DNA of 31,645 nt from Bacteroidales bacterium UBA4179 (GTDB taxonomy: Bacteria; Bacteroidota; Bacteroidia; Bacteroidales; Dysgonomonadaceae). Below the pieces are notes generated by a model. The model saw only the letters and a program-made list of their open reading frames with translations, was not told the DNA's origin and ran no database searches. A program made the translations under genes and the position numbers. The DNA is taken from NCBI GenBank assembly GCA_002381125.1, contig DFUT01000022.1, positions 1-31,645 on the forward strand, written 5' to 3'. Of the stretch, positions 16,498-25,514 are shown one piece after another; within the stretch, counting starts at the first letter, position 1; each line of letters opens with the position of its first letter.

Positions 16498-17469
16498 ATG
16501 AAAAAAGAAGATTTACGTATCGTATTTATGGGAACACCCGAATTTGCGGTGGAATCGCTGAAAGCATTGGTAGAAAATAATTATAACGTGGTAGGAGTAA
16601 TCACTTCACCCGACAAACCTGCCGGAAGAGGGTATAAAATCCAACAATCGCCGGTAAAGAAATATGCTTTGGAGCACGATCTGTTTTTATTGCAACCCGA
16701 AAAACTGAAAAACGAAGTTTTTTTAAATGAACTCCGAAAACTGAAAGCCGATTTACAAATTGTGGTGGCTTTCCGAATGCTTCCCGAAGTAGTGTGGAAT
16801 ATGCCTCCAAAAGGCACTTTTAATCTTCATGCGTCGTTGCTCCCACAATATCGCGGGGCAGCACCCATTAACTGGGCAATCATCAACGGAGAAAAAGAAA
16901 CCGGCGTAACCACCTTTTTCCTTTCAAACGAAATAGACACGGGAAAAATCATTTTTCAAGAAAAAGTTCCAATTGAAAAAAACGACAATGCCAAAACCCT
17001 TCACGACAAACTGATGAAAAAGGGAGCCGACTTGATCTTAAAGACAGTCGATGCCATTTTGAACGATACGGTTGAAGCTATTCCACAGAATGAATATATT
17101 GCCAATCGAGTCGAACTGAAACCGGCTCCAAAAATATTCAGAGAAACCTGCAAAATCAATTGGAATCAACCGGCTGAAAACATCTATAACTTCATTCGAG
17201 GATTGTCACCCTCCCCTGCTGCATGGACAGAGCTCGAAATAGATGCGGGAAACACATTGAATCTGAAAATATTCGAAAGTTCAGTAAAAAATAAAACACA
17301 TGATCTACTTCCGGGAACGATTGTTACCGATAATAAGACATATCTTTCCGTGGCGGCAAAAGACGGTTTTCTCGAAATTTCCGATATTCAAGCATCCGGG
17401 AAAAAACGAATGAAAATCCGCGATTTCCTTAATGGATTTCATATTGCGAATCATGCCATTTTCAAGTAA
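16498..17469 (+). CDS. fmt: Methionyl-tRNA formyltransferase
   Basis: Formylates initiator Met-tRNA with 10-formyl-tetrahydrofolate before translation starts. The 323-residue protein has the opening VFMGTPEFAVESL, the loop SPDKPAGRG, and the catalytic signature with N109, H111 (HASLLPQYRGAAPINWAI) and D147 (EIDTGK). It ends in the C-terminal OB-like domain beginning near IYNFIRGLSPSPAAW. Length and motifs are standard. It lies 12 bases behind the ClC gene and ends five bases from the stop of the convergent DUF3078 gene, with no terminator visible between them. Confidence 0.97.
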   Translation: MKKEDLRIVFMGTPEFAVESLKALVENNYNVVGVITSPDKPAGRGYKIQQSPVKKYALEHDLFLLQPEKLKNEVFLNELRKLKADLQIVVAFRMLPEVVWNMPPKGTFNLHASLLPQYRGAAPINWAIINGEKETGVTTFFLSNEIDTGKIIFQEKVPIEKNDNAKTLHDKLMKKGADLILKTVDAILNDTVEAIPQNEYIANRVELKPAPKIFRETCKINWNQPAENIYNFIRGLSPSPAAWTELEIDAGNTLNLKIFESSVKNKTHDLLPGTIVTDNKTYLSVAAKDGFLEISDIQASGKKRMKIRDFLNGFHIANHAIFK

Positions 17470-17474
17470 TTGCA

Positions 17475-19034
17475 TTACCATCGGTAATTCAATCCGAAAC
17501 TGACAACTTCGTTGATTTGGAAATATTTAAAAGTAGAATCGGGAGAAACACTGTCGTCAAACCGGACGTTTAAATACAACCGCGTCGAAAGATACTGGCT
17601 CAGCATCATATTCAACGTGTTTTCAAATTCGGCTTCCACCATATCGTAACTGGTGAAATATTTAAAGCGGGAATTCCATGAAATATAACGGTTAATATCG
17701 TATGTCATGATGGAAGTAATTGTTGAACCTATATCCAACATCGATTTTTTCCCTTCCCGGATTCCATATCTTCCAACGTCCACCTTACTATTCTTTACAT
17801 ACCTGTAGTTAAGCGAAAGGGGAGAAAGATCCAATGTCAGGCGCACTCTTCTGTGTCTTACCTCTTTGGATTTTTTATCCAACCCGTACCGCATACCTAT
17901 TCCGATATTCACATATAATGGGGATAGAAGGGCAGATCTCAAGGTAGTGGTATTGGGAACATAATTATTGAATAATTGTGTTTTTATTTCGGTATTCATG
18001 GAATACGACCATTTTTTAAGGAAAGCCTCTATGCCCAAATTCCCGTAATAGCGCATTAAATCTTCTCCTATTCGGTAATTGCGAAGAGTATCTTCCGGAG
18101 AATTGTATATCGAAAATCTCCATTCCAACATATTGTTGAAGCGGACACGCTTCTTTTGATAATTAGCCTTAACAACATGATAATTGTTGAAATTTAGGTT
18201 GCTGGTCCCCCCTTTGTGCCAATTTTCCGAAAAATAAATTTGTGAAAATTGCAATGAATGTTCTCCTGAAAGTATCCAATATTTGCGTCCGAATTCCACC
18301 GGTTGTATAGGCGGCAACTCCAAAGGTGCGGTTCTTTCCACTTTGATAAGTTCTTTGAATGGATTAAACTTTTCGATGACATCTTTTTGGATATCGACGC
18401 GAGGTATAGTGTCAAAATGAAACACCGACATCTTTACTTTTTCCGGATATTGACTCCAATACTGCCTACGGACTTCATTTATAAACTCCATTTTCGCCAA
18501 CACGGGTGCAAACGTATTTTCAGGGGATATCAGTATTCCCTTATAAGGATCTTCTTCTTTGGGAGGATAAAAAGAAAGGTTATCGGGAAGTATTTTACCC
18601 GTAAAAACAACAGGCAGAAATAGGGGATTGATAATCATGGTGTCCTTAAAAGTCAGCCCTCCTAAATCGGGACTTCTAAATAAGCTGTCCGGAAGCTCCA
18701 ACGTCCCGTCCTTTTTTCGCACGTACAAAGAATCCAGATAATTGGTTCTTTGCTTTTTTGCTATCTCGGGCCGAGAAACATCTACGCGACGCTCTATCGT
18801 ATCCGGAAAATCAACGACTTCTTGGAGATCGATTTCGATTTGTGGTTGAACATTTTCTTCCTGACTCTCCACTATTTTCTGCATCTGCTTTTCTACGTCG
18901 GTAATCGTATTAAAAATGTCGAGACTATCTAAAACACCGAGAGTATTGGGTGCTTGAACCGAATTATACGCTTCGGATCCAAATAAAAATAAGGAATACA
19001 TACAAACAGTGAAAAACACCAATACATGCTTCAT
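17475..19034 (-). CDS. DUF3078-like outer-membrane beta-barrel protein
   Basis: A 519-residue exported protein. Residues 1 to about 20 form a signal peptide (MKHVLVFFTVCMYSLFLFGS) without a lipobox cysteine. The next roughly 200 residues are polar and probably periplasmic. The C-terminal half resembles the DUF3078 barrel: alternating hydrophobic/polar strands, FSENWHKGGTSNLNF, FNNMLEWRFSIYNSPEDT, and a last strand ending in Y-R-W, as outer-membrane barrels often end in an aromatic residue. Its function is unknown. Longer in-frame starts exist at 19103 and 19067, but a full promoter at 19079-19108 makes the 19034 start with its signal peptide the sensible choice. Confidence 0.78.
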   Translation of the reverse strand: MKHVLVFFTVCMYSLFLFGSEAYNSVQAPNTLGVLDSLDIFNTITDVEKQMQKIVESQEENVQPQIEIDLQEVVDFPDTIERRVDVSRPEIAKKQRTNYLDSLYVRKKDGTLELPDSLFRSPDLGGLTFKDTMIINPLFLPVVFTGKILPDNLSFYPPKEEDPYKGILISPENTFAPVLAKMEFINEVRRQYWSQYPEKVKMSVFHFDTIPRVDIQKDVIEKFNPFKELIKVERTAPLELPPIQPVEFGRKYWILSGEHSLQFSQIYFSENWHKGGTSNLNFNNYHVVKANYQKKRVRFNNMLEWRFSIYNSPEDTLRNYRIGEDLMRYYGNLGIEAFLKKWSYSMNTEIKTQLFNNYVPNTTTLRSALLSPLYVNIGIGMRYGLDKKSKEVRHRRVRLTLDLSPLSLNYRYVKNSKVDVGRYGIREGKKSMLDIGSTITSIMTYDINRYISWNSRFKYFTSYDMVEAEFENTLNMMLSQYLSTRLYLNVRFDDSVSPDSTFKYFQINEVVSFGLNYRW

Positions 19035-19078
19035 CTCGGGGATATTTTTTTTAGATTGCAACACCATCTTGCAATACA

Positions 19079-19108
19079 CAAAGTTATAAAAAAACTTTAG
19101 CAAACAAA
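19079..19108 (-). promoter_or_regulatory. Bacteroidetes-type promoter for the DUF3078 gene
   Basis: On the minus strand TTTG (19105-19108), 18 bases, then TAACTTTG (19079-19086). It lies 44 bases before the chosen ATG. Confidence 0.55.
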
Positions 19109-19126
19109 TTTAATAAAACAACAAAA

Positions 19127-19157
19127 AAAGGTGGCTATTGTTCTTCTTACCACCTTT
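19127..19157 (-). terminator. Rho-independent terminator of guaB
   Basis: AAAGGTGG and CCACCTTT form an 8-base perfect stem around a 15-base loop. Read on the minus strand the stem runs into a seven-T tract, 35 bases past the guaB stop. Confidence 0.85.
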
Positions 19158-19191
19158 CAAATGCTTTATTTTTATCGCGAAACCCTAAATT

Positions 19192-20670
19192 CTACTCAAT
19201 CTCGCGACTGTAATTGGGGGCCTCACGCGTAATCATGACACTATGCGGATGACTTTCGATATACCCGGCAGCAGTAATACGCGTAAATTTGGCTTCATGA
19301 AGCTTTTCGATATTCTCGGCCCCACAATACCCCATCCCGGTACGTAAGCCGCCAACCAACTGATAAACAACTTCCTGAAGCGTACCTTTGAATGGCACAC
19401 GTGCTTCAATCCCTTCAGGAACAAGTTTCTTGACATCGTCTTCCATTTCTTGGAAATAACGATCTTTCGAACCTTTTTGCATGGCAGGAAGTGATCCCAT
19501 GCCACGATAGAGTTTGAATTTGCGTCCGTTAAAAATAATGGTCTCTCCCGGAGATTCTTCCGTTCCTGCCAGCAACGACCCCATCATTATCGACGAAGCA
19601 CCTGCTGCCAAAGCCTTTACGATATCGCCCGAATAACGCACTCCCCCATCGGCAATTATAGGAATTCCTGTTCCTTGCAATGCTTTTGCAACGTCATAAA
19701 TAGCCGTAACTTGCGGCACGCCTATTCCGGCTATAATGCGGGTTGTACAAATAGAACCCGGACCGATACCCACTTTCACTGCATCGGCTCCGGCATCGGC
19801 CAAAAACTTTGCCGCATCGGCCGTAGCAATATTGCCAACAACTACATCGATATCGGGGAACGCTTTTTTTACCCGTTTCAGCATATCGCACACGCTTTTT
19901 GAATGAGCGTGAGCAGTATCGATAACAATAGCATCAACCCCTGCCTCAATCAATGCGACGGCTCTTTCGAAAGAATCCACGGCTATCCCGATAGCTGCTG
20001 CCACACGCAACCGCCCTTGTTTATCCTTGCATGCGTAAGGCTTATCTTTGGCTTTGGTAATATCTTTATAGGTAATTAGCCCGATAAGTTTGTTTTCGGC
20101 ATCCACTACCGGCAACTTCTCAATTTTGTATTGCTGCAAAATATCGGCAGCAGATTCCAAATCGGTAGATTGATCGGTAGTGACCAAATTATCTTTCGTC
20201 ATTACCTCATCAATCCGCTTGTTCATATCGCGTAAAAAACGAAGATCGCGGTTTGTAACGATTCCTACCAACCGATTTTCTTCATCTACCACCGGAATCC
20301 CACCAATCTTAAATTCAGCCATCAAAGCCAAGGCATCGGCAACCGTTTTCTCGGGCGTAATAGTAATAGGATCGATAATCATCCCATTTTCGGCACGCTT
20401 AACGATTTTCACCTGCTTGGCCTGCTCTTCAATCGACATATTTTTGTGAATCACTCCTATGCCGCCTTCACGAGCAATGGCAATTGCCATCATTGTTTCC
20501 GTAACGGTATCCATAGCGGCAGACACCATTGGAATATTCAATGAAATATTACGGGAAAACTCGGTAGTCAAATTGACATCGCATGGAAGTACTTGGGAGT
20601 AAGCGGGGACCAACAAGAGATCATCAAAAGTCAGTCCATCCATCATAATTTTATCTGCAATAAACGACAT
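19192..20670 (-). CDS. guaB: IMP dehydrogenase
   Basis: Oxidises IMP to XMP with NAD+, the committed step of GMP synthesis, in the cytoplasm. The 492-residue protein has the TIM-barrel opening GLTFDDLLLVPAYSQVLP and NIPMVSAAMDTVTE. A tandem CBS pair is inserted at about 95-215 (ITITPEKTVADALALM, LPVVDAENKLIGLIT). The catalytic loop GPGSICTTR carries C308, and the mobile flap includes RGMGSLPAM and EGIEARVPFKG. It has a -7 element upstream and a clear terminator downstream, so it is probably transcribed alone. Confidence 0.98.
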   Translation of the reverse strand: MSFIADKIMMDGLTFDDLLLVPAYSQVLPCDVNLTTEFSRNISLNIPMVSAAMDTVTETMMAIAIAREGGIGVIHKNMSIEEQAKQVKIVKRAENGMIIDPITITPEKTVADALALMAEFKIGGIPVVDEENRLVGIVTNRDLRFLRDMNKRIDEVMTKDNLVTTDQSTDLESAADILQQYKIEKLPVVDAENKLIGLITYKDITKAKDKPYACKDKQGRLRVAAAIGIAVDSFERAVALIEAGVDAIVIDTAHAHSKSVCDMLKRVKKAFPDIDVVVGNIATADAAKFLADAGADAVKVGIGPGSICTTRIIAGIGVPQVTAIYDVAKALQGTGIPIIADGGVRYSGDIVKALAAGASSIMMGSLLAGTEESPGETIIFNGRKFKLYRGMGSLPAMQKGSKDRYFQEMEDDVKKLVPEGIEARVPFKGTLQEVVYQLVGGLRTGMGYCGAENIEKLHEAKFTRITAAGYIESHPHSVMITREAPNYSREIE

Positions 20671-20701
20671 AAGTATATACTTTTTCTTAATTTATTGCAT
20701 G

Positions 20702-20709
20702 CAAAAGTA
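20702..20709 (-). promoter_or_regulatory. Probable -7 element for guaB
   Basis: On the minus strand this reads TACTTTTG (TAnnTTTG), 31 bases before the guaB ATG. No clear -33 is seen. Confidence 0.5.
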
Positions 20710-20844
20710 ATTGTTTTTATGGAAATAAGCATCATTTAAGACGTTAATTTTTATTTCACGAGAAAATCCAATCGCTTGCAAAATTATAAATATTTTTGAT
20801 ATGCAATAGAAGGTTATACGTTTTTTTATTGTTCAAGAAAGCCA

Positions 20845-20852
20845 TACATTTG
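20845..20852 (+). promoter_or_regulatory. Probable -7 element for the peroxiredoxin gene
   Basis: TACATTTG matches TAnnTTTG, 46 bases before the ATG at 20899. A TTG at 20829-20831 is closer than the usual -33 spacing. No clear OxyR-type inverted repeat was recognised upstream. Confidence 0.5.
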
Positions 20853-20898
20853 AATTACAAAACGAATCGCAAATAAACAATTAAACAATTCAAGAATT

Positions 20899-21546
20899 AT
20901 GTCAGTACTAGTTGGAAAAAAAGCCCCTGTATTTTGGGCTCCGGCAGTTGTAAATGGATCAGAAATAGAAGAAAACTTTTCTCTTAATCGGTATGTAGGA
21001 AAAAAATATGTGGTTTTCTTCTTCTATCCTGCCGATTTCACTTTTGTATGTCCCACAGAAATTATTGCATTTCAAGAAAAAATAGCCGATTTCGAAAAAA
21101 GAAATACAGTAGTGGTGGGCGCTTCAACCGATTCCGCAACCACCCACTGGAAATGGCTGCAAACACCCCTAAACGAGGGAGGAATAAAAGGTGTAACGTA
21201 TCCTCTGGTAGCCGATCATGCGTTGATCATTTCGATGCAATACGATGTTCTGGCGGGTAATTACGAATGGGATGAATTCGGGAATCCCATATTTAAAGGT
21301 TCTCCGGAAGCATATCGCGGATTGTTCTTGATTGACAAGGATGGGATTGTTCGCCATCAAGTAGTGAACGATATGCCATTAGGACGCAGTGTCGACGAAG
21401 TACTTCGCGTAATCGATGCGCTGCAATATACCGAAAAATATGGCGAAGTTTGCCCTGCCAACTGGCGCAAAGGCGAGAAAGGATTGGAACCTACACCAAA
21501 AGGCATTGCCTCTTACCTTTCGGGAAAAGAGAAAAAAGGGAAATAA
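20899..21546 (+). CDS. Typical 2-Cys peroxiredoxin (AhpC/Prx1 family)
   Basis: A thiol peroxidase that reduces hydrogen peroxide and organic peroxides in the cytoplasm. The 215-residue protein has the peroxidatic cysteine C51 in PADFTFVCPTE and the resolving cysteine C185 in GEVCPANWRKGEKG, so both cysteines of the dimeric 2-Cys mechanism are present. The long C-terminus after C185 is typical of robust Prx1-like forms. No reductase partner (AhpF or thioredoxin) lies nearby. It ends 23 bases before the stop of the convergent serine palmitoyltransferase gene. Confidence 0.95.
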   Translation: MSVLVGKKAPVFWAPAVVNGSEIEENFSLNRYVGKKYVVFFFYPADFTFVCPTEIIAFQEKIADFEKRNTVVVGASTDSATTHWKWLQTPLNEGGIKGVTYPLVADHALIISMQYDVLAGNYEWDEFGNPIFKGSPEAYRGLFLIDKDGIVRHQVVNDMPLGRSVDEVLRVIDALQYTEKYGEVCPANWRKGEKGLEPTPKGIASYLSGKEKKGK

Positions 21547-21569
21547 ATTTCTCCACCAATCATTTTCTC

Positions 21570-22790
21570 TTATTCCAATACTTCCATTTCCCTGAATATT
21601 CTCTCGATATGCTCTATCGCATAATCAATCTGCTCAAAGGTATGGGTAGCCATAAGAGAAAAGCGGATCAACGTGTCGTTGGAAGAAACGGCAGGTGGCA
21701 CTACCGGATTAACGAAAATACCCTCCTCGAAAAGCATTTTCGTGATGGTAAAGGTCTTATTGTCATCCCTAATATACAATGGTATGATAGGGCTGGCAGT
21801 AGGCCCCACCTCAAATCCTTTTTCTTTAAATCGATCTATTGTATAATGTGTCAAATCCCACAAACGTTTTATCCGTTCGGGTTCGGACTTCAAAATATCC
21901 AAAGCAGCCAATGCAGCGGCAGTAGCAGCAGGCGTGATGCTTGCACTGAAAATATAAGGCCGTGCATTATGTCTCAAATAATTGATTACGGGATATTCAC
22001 CTGCAATAAATCCTCCGATAGAAGCGAGGGATTTACTGAATGTCCCCATTATCAAATCAACCTCGTCAAGCAAACCAAAATGATCGCAAACCCCTTTTCC
22101 ACTATAATCGGCTCCCAATACCCCAATCCCATGAGCTTCATCAACCATGATATTGGCATTATATTTTTTTGCCAGCCTTACGATTTCGGGTAAATCGGCC
22201 AAATCGCCCTCCATACTGAACACTCCATCCACGACAATTAGTTTTACTTTTGTGGGATCACATCGTTTCAGCTGTCTTTCAAGCGATTTCATATCGTTGT
22301 GGCGAAATTTATACTTGGTTGAAAAAGACACCCTTCCACCTTCAATAATGGAAGCATGGTCGCGTTCGTCCCATATAATATAATCGTCTCGTCCGGTCAC
22401 GCAGGACAACACTCCTTCATTTACGGAAAAACCCGTCGAAAATACGAGAGCATCTTCTTTATCGACAAAATCCGCCAGTTTTTTCTCTAACTCTATGTGT
22501 ATATCCAGAGTCCCATTCAAGAAACGGGAACCTGCCATGCCGGTTCCATATTTTTTTGTTGCCTCGATTGCAGCTTTCTTAACTTTTGGATGATTGGTCA
22601 ACCCCAGATAAGCATTAGACCCAAACATCAGGACTTCCTTGCCATTTATGGTCACCTTGGTGTCCTGATCGCTTTCGATAACCCGAAAATAGGGATATAT
22701 GCCTGCCGCTTTGAATTTCTGCGGGGCATCGTATTTCATCATTTTTTCTCTTAACAGATTCATTCGATAATTATTAGATGTTTTTTCCAT
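21570..22790 (-). CDS. spt: Serine palmitoyltransferase (alpha-oxoamine synthase family)
   Basis: A PLP enzyme that condenses serine with a fatty acyl-CoA to give 3-ketodihydrosphingosine-type products, the entry to sphingolipids, which Bacteroidales make. The 406-residue protein has FGSNAYLGLTNHPKV, the substrate-stacking histidine H145 in DERDHAS, DEAHGIGVLG (217-226), and the PLP lysine K253 in GTFSKSLASIGGF. Close relatives in the same family are KBL (glycine C-acetyltransferase) and BioF. The assignment rests on the N-terminal PYFRVIESDQDT stretch and on the organism type, so an exact substrate is inferred. The gene is divergent from the GumN-like lipoprotein. Confidence 0.87.
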   Translation of the reverse strand: MEKTSNNYRMNLLREKMMKYDAPQKFKAAGIYPYFRVIESDQDTKVTINGKEVLMFGSNAYLGLTNHPKVKKAAIEATKKYGTGMAGSRFLNGTLDIHIELEKKLADFVDKEDALVFSTGFSVNEGVLSCVTGRDDYIIWDERDHASIIEGGRVSFSTKYKFRHNDMKSLERQLKRCDPTKVKLIVVDGVFSMEGDLADLPEIVRLAKKYNANIMVDEAHGIGVLGADYSGKGVCDHFGLLDEVDLIMGTFSKSLASIGGFIAGEYPVINYLRHNARPYIFSASITPAATAAALAALDILKSEPERIKRLWDLTHYTIDRFKEKGFEVGPTASPIIPLYIRDDNKTFTITKMLFEEGIFVNPVVPPAVSSNDTLIRFSLMATHTFEQIDYAIEHIERIFREMEVLE

Positions 22791-22855
22791 TTTTATCTAC
22801 CCCCAAAAAATCATCTGTCATGTCAGGATAGAGTTTTCATTGAAAATGTAGAATG

Positions 22856-22863
22856 CAAAGATA
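22856..22863 (-). promoter_or_regulatory. Probable -7 element for spt
   Basis: On the minus strand this reads TATCTTTG, 65 bases before the spt ATG. A TTG at 22887-22889 is 23 bases upstream, slightly too far for a good -33. Confidence 0.45.
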
Positions 22864-22973
22864 ATAATAAATTCATATCTCGCCTTCAATTATTTTTTAA
22901 TTTATGGATTAAGGGTACTCATCATCAACCTTAAAAGCCGGTACATTACCCAAAAAAATGAAACTCTCTTCTC

Positions 22974-22989
22974 CCTCTTATATAAGAGG
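22974..22989. promoter_or_regulatory. Perfect 16-base palindrome in the spt/gumN divergent region
   Basis: CCTCTTAT followed directly by its reverse complement ATAAGAGG. It sits in a 327-base gap between two divergent genes, where a terminator has no obvious job, so an operator is possible. The rest of the gap is AT-rich and shows nothing else clear apart from the spt -7 element and a short direct repeat. Confidence 0.4.
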
Positions 22990-23117
22990 ATTTTCGAAAA
23001 TATACAAACATTTTTCCCATTTGCACGTTATTATAATTATAGTTGAATAATTCCATTTATCTCAATAATCTCAACAACATGCATTATGCCGAGTAAAAAT
23101 TCAGCAACCGCTTTGAA

Positions 23118-24041
23118 ATGAAAAAAACGATGAAAATAAAAAGAATCTTTGGCATTGTTGTTTTAGGACTCACTGTCATATTGTCTTGCAACAATGCCTC
23201 GAGTAAAAATTCCGATTCCCTGCTTTGGAGTATTTCGGGCAACGGGCTGGAAAAACCTTCTTATCTTTTTGGCACACACCATCTCATACCGATCTCTTTT
23301 CTTGACAATATCGAAGGGCTGGAATCTGCATTTGAATCTACCGAACAAACCGTCGGGGAAATCGACTTAAACGAAATGAATCATTTGCAACTGAAGTTGA
23401 TGAGCGAAGCACTGATGCCGGAAGACATTACCTACGATTCTTTATTGAATGCAGAAGACATTGCTCTACTTGACAGCGCATTACACGAATGGGTAGGTCT
23501 TGGGCTGGATCATTTGGGGCAAATGAAACCGGCCATGTTAAGCAACCTCATCTCCGTAACACTCTATAAAAAATATTATCCGCACCTCTCCGGAGAAAAA
23601 AGTATGGATGAATATTTTCAAGAAGAGGCGAGCAAACGATTTCGGCCGGTAAAAGGATTGGAAACGGTGGACGAACAAATAGAGATACTGTTCAATTCCC
23701 AATCGCTCAACCGACAAGCAGAATTACTCATGTGCATAGTCAAACACCCCAATCTCTTAAAAGAACAGATAGACAAATTGCAAGCCGCTTACTATGCGTA
23801 CGATTTAGAAAGCATAAGAAAACTCTATGAGGAAGATGATCCCAACGATCCTTGTCCGGCTACTGCCGAAGAAAAAGACATGTTGAATAAATACCGCAAC
23901 CAGCAATGGCTGGAAAAATTACCTGCACTGATGCAAGAGAAATCGTCATTCATTGCGGTAGGATGTGCCCATCTAGTAGGGGAAGACGGACTGATCGAGG
24001 GCTTAAGGAAATTAGGGTATAAGGTGGAGCCGGTAAAATAA
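23118..24041 (+). CDS. TraB/GumN (TIKI-like) family lipoprotein
   Basis: A 307-residue exported lipoprotein: signal peptide with lipobox VILSC (cysteine near residue 24), then the GumN/TraB fold. Family signatures are SYLFGTHHLIP, with the G-x-x-H motif near residues 51-56, the acidic VGEIDLNEM, and the C-terminal GCAHLVGEDGLIEGL, which carries the second conserved G-x-x-H. Some eukaryotic relatives (TIKI) are metalloproteases; the bacterial role is unknown. The sequence SKNS and its codons at 23211-23222 are echoed by a 12-base match just upstream of the gene (23091-23102). Its stop lies five bases from the stop of convergent rlmD. Confidence 0.87.
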   Translation: MKKTMKIKRIFGIVVLGLTVILSCNNASSKNSDSLLWSISGNGLEKPSYLFGTHHLIPISFLDNIEGLESAFESTEQTVGEIDLNEMNHLQLKLMSEALMPEDITYDSLLNAEDIALLDSALHEWVGLGLDHLGQMKPAMLSNLISVTLYKKYYPHLSGEKSMDEYFQEEASKRFRPVKGLETVDEQIEILFNSQSLNRQAELLMCIVKHPNLLKEQIDKLQAAYYAYDLESIRKLYEEDDPNDPCPATAEEKDMLNKYRNQQWLEKLPALMQEKSSFIAVGCAHLVGEDGLIEGLRKLGYKVEPVK

Positions 24042-24046
24042 GCAAA

Positions 24047-25456
24047 TCATCGTTTTTCCAACAACACCACATTCTCGACATGATGGGTATGCGGGAACAT
24101 ATCCACAGGTTGAACACGAGCCACACGATACGCGCTGTCGAGTAAATTCAAATCGCGAGCCTGCGTAGCGGGATTGCAGCTTACGTATACAATGCGTCGA
24201 GGTTGGGCAAAAAGAATGGCCCGAACAACACGAGGATGCATCCCTGCGCGTGGCGGGTCGGCAACAATCACATCGGGCACTCCATGTTCGGCAATAAAAT
24301 CAGGCGTGAGCACATCTTTGATATCGCCGGCAAAGAAAAATGCATTGTCAATGCAATTCAGTTTCGAATTTTCTATGGCATCTTCAATGGCTTCGGGGAT
24401 ATATTCTATTCCGATAATTTTTCTTGCGCTTCGCGCTAGAAAATTGGCAATGGTTCCTGTACCCGTATACAAATCATAAACCAATTCGTCCCCCGAGAGC
24501 TGCGCAAATTCACGCACAATCGTATACAAACGATATGCTTGCTCGCTGTTGGTCTGATAAAACGATTTTGGACCGATTTTAAATTTCAGTCCCTCCATTT
24601 CTTCATAAATGCAATCGTTTCCCTTCCATGTAACAATTTCTTGATCCATAATCGTATCGTTGGCCTTTTCATTGACAACGTAGAGCAACGACGTTATTTG
24701 TGGGAACTCACCGGCAATAAAATTCAGCAGTCTTTCACGTTTTTCTTTGTCGTCCTTAAAAAAAACCACGATCAACATGATTTCACCCGACGAAGAAGTT
24801 CGAATAATGAGGTTCCGCATCAATCCATTCCGATTGCGAAGATCAAAAAACTCGTAATCGTTCTGCAGACAAAACCGGCGTATCGTGTTTCGTATGCGGT
24901 TCGAAATATCGTTTTGCAACCAACAGTATCGAATATCCAATACTTTATCGAACCTTTGAGGGATATGAAATCCCAATGCTTCCCGAGTTTCCCGAAATTC
25001 TCCGCTTTCGATTTCCTCTTCTGTGAGCCATCCCCTATTCGAAAAGGCAAATTCCAATTTATTGCGATAAAAAGTGGTTTTGGGAGCACCTAAAATGGGA
25101 GAAATTTCCGGCAACTCCACTTTTCCTATGCGGGTAAGATTATCTGCAACCTGTTTCTGTTTATATTTCAATTGAAGATCGTAAGGAAGCATTTGCCATT
25201 TGCAACCGCCACATATACCGAAATGCTCACAAAACGGTTCAACACGATTTTCGGAATAAGAAACGAAATCGACAACCTTCCCTTCGGCGTAATTGTGTTT
25301 TTTGCGTGTCAATTGAATATCCACCACATCACCGGGTACGGCATAGGGCACAAACACAGCCATGCCATCGACTTTTGCAATGGCTTTGCCTTCGGCAGCC
25401 ACATCGGTAATCGTTACGGATTCCAACAAAGGGAGTTGCTTCTTTCTTTTTGCCAT
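24047..25456 (-). CDS. rlmD: 23S rRNA (uracil-C5)-methyltransferase, RlmD family
   Basis: An S-adenosylmethionine-dependent enzyme making 5-methyluridine in 23S rRNA (U1939 in E. coli; the target here is inferred). The 469-residue protein has an N-terminal TRAM domain (about 10-68) and a 4Fe-4S cluster site with C76, C82, C85 (CEHFGICGGC) and C178. The methyltransferase core has DLYTGTGTIANFLA, VADPPRAGMHP, and the catalytic nucleophile C427 in YVSCNPATQARDL. RlmCD-type enzymes of other phyla look alike, so exact site specificity is uncertain. A -7 element and a perfect 22-base palindrome lie upstream. Confidence 0.92.
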   Translation of the reverse strand: MAKRKKQLPLLESVTITDVAAEGKAIAKVDGMAVFVPYAVPGDVVDIQLTRKKHNYAEGKVVDFVSYSENRVEPFCEHFGICGGCKWQMLPYDLQLKYKQKQVADNLTRIGKVELPEISPILGAPKTTFYRNKLEFAFSNRGWLTEEEIESGEFRETREALGFHIPQRFDKVLDIRYCWLQNDISNRIRNTIRRFCLQNDYEFFDLRNRNGLMRNLIIRTSSSGEIMLIVVFFKDDKEKRERLLNFIAGEFPQITSLLYVVNEKANDTIMDQEIVTWKGNDCIYEEMEGLKFKIGPKSFYQTNSEQAYRLYTIVREFAQLSGDELVYDLYTGTGTIANFLARSARKIIGIEYIPEAIEDAIENSKLNCIDNAFFFAGDIKDVLTPDFIAEHGVPDVIVADPPRAGMHPRVVRAILFAQPRRIVYVSCNPATQARDLNLLDSAYRVARVQPVDMFPHTHHVENVVLLEKR

Positions 25457-25476
25457 GAATCGTTAATTTTGAGACA

Positions 25477-25484
25477 CAAAGATA
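25477..25484 (-). promoter_or_regulatory. Probable -7 element for rlmD
   Basis: On the minus strand this reads TATCTTTG, 20 bases before the rlmD ATG. There is no clear -33, but a perfect palindrome (25515-25536) lies just upstream of where -33 would fall. Confidence 0.5.
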
Positions 25485-25514
25485 GGTAAAGTTCCCCAAA
25501 CATTTTTTGGATTC

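Noticed and set aside
20671..20898. An OxyR site or riboswitch between guaB and the peroxiredoxin
   Set aside because: Only AT-rich DNA and -7 elements were found; no convincing dyad or conserved RNA motif.
21450..22193. 247-residue plus-strand open frame antisense to spt
   Set aside because: It is the shadow of a well-supported serine palmitoyltransferase and the peroxiredoxin tail, with no start signal or domain.
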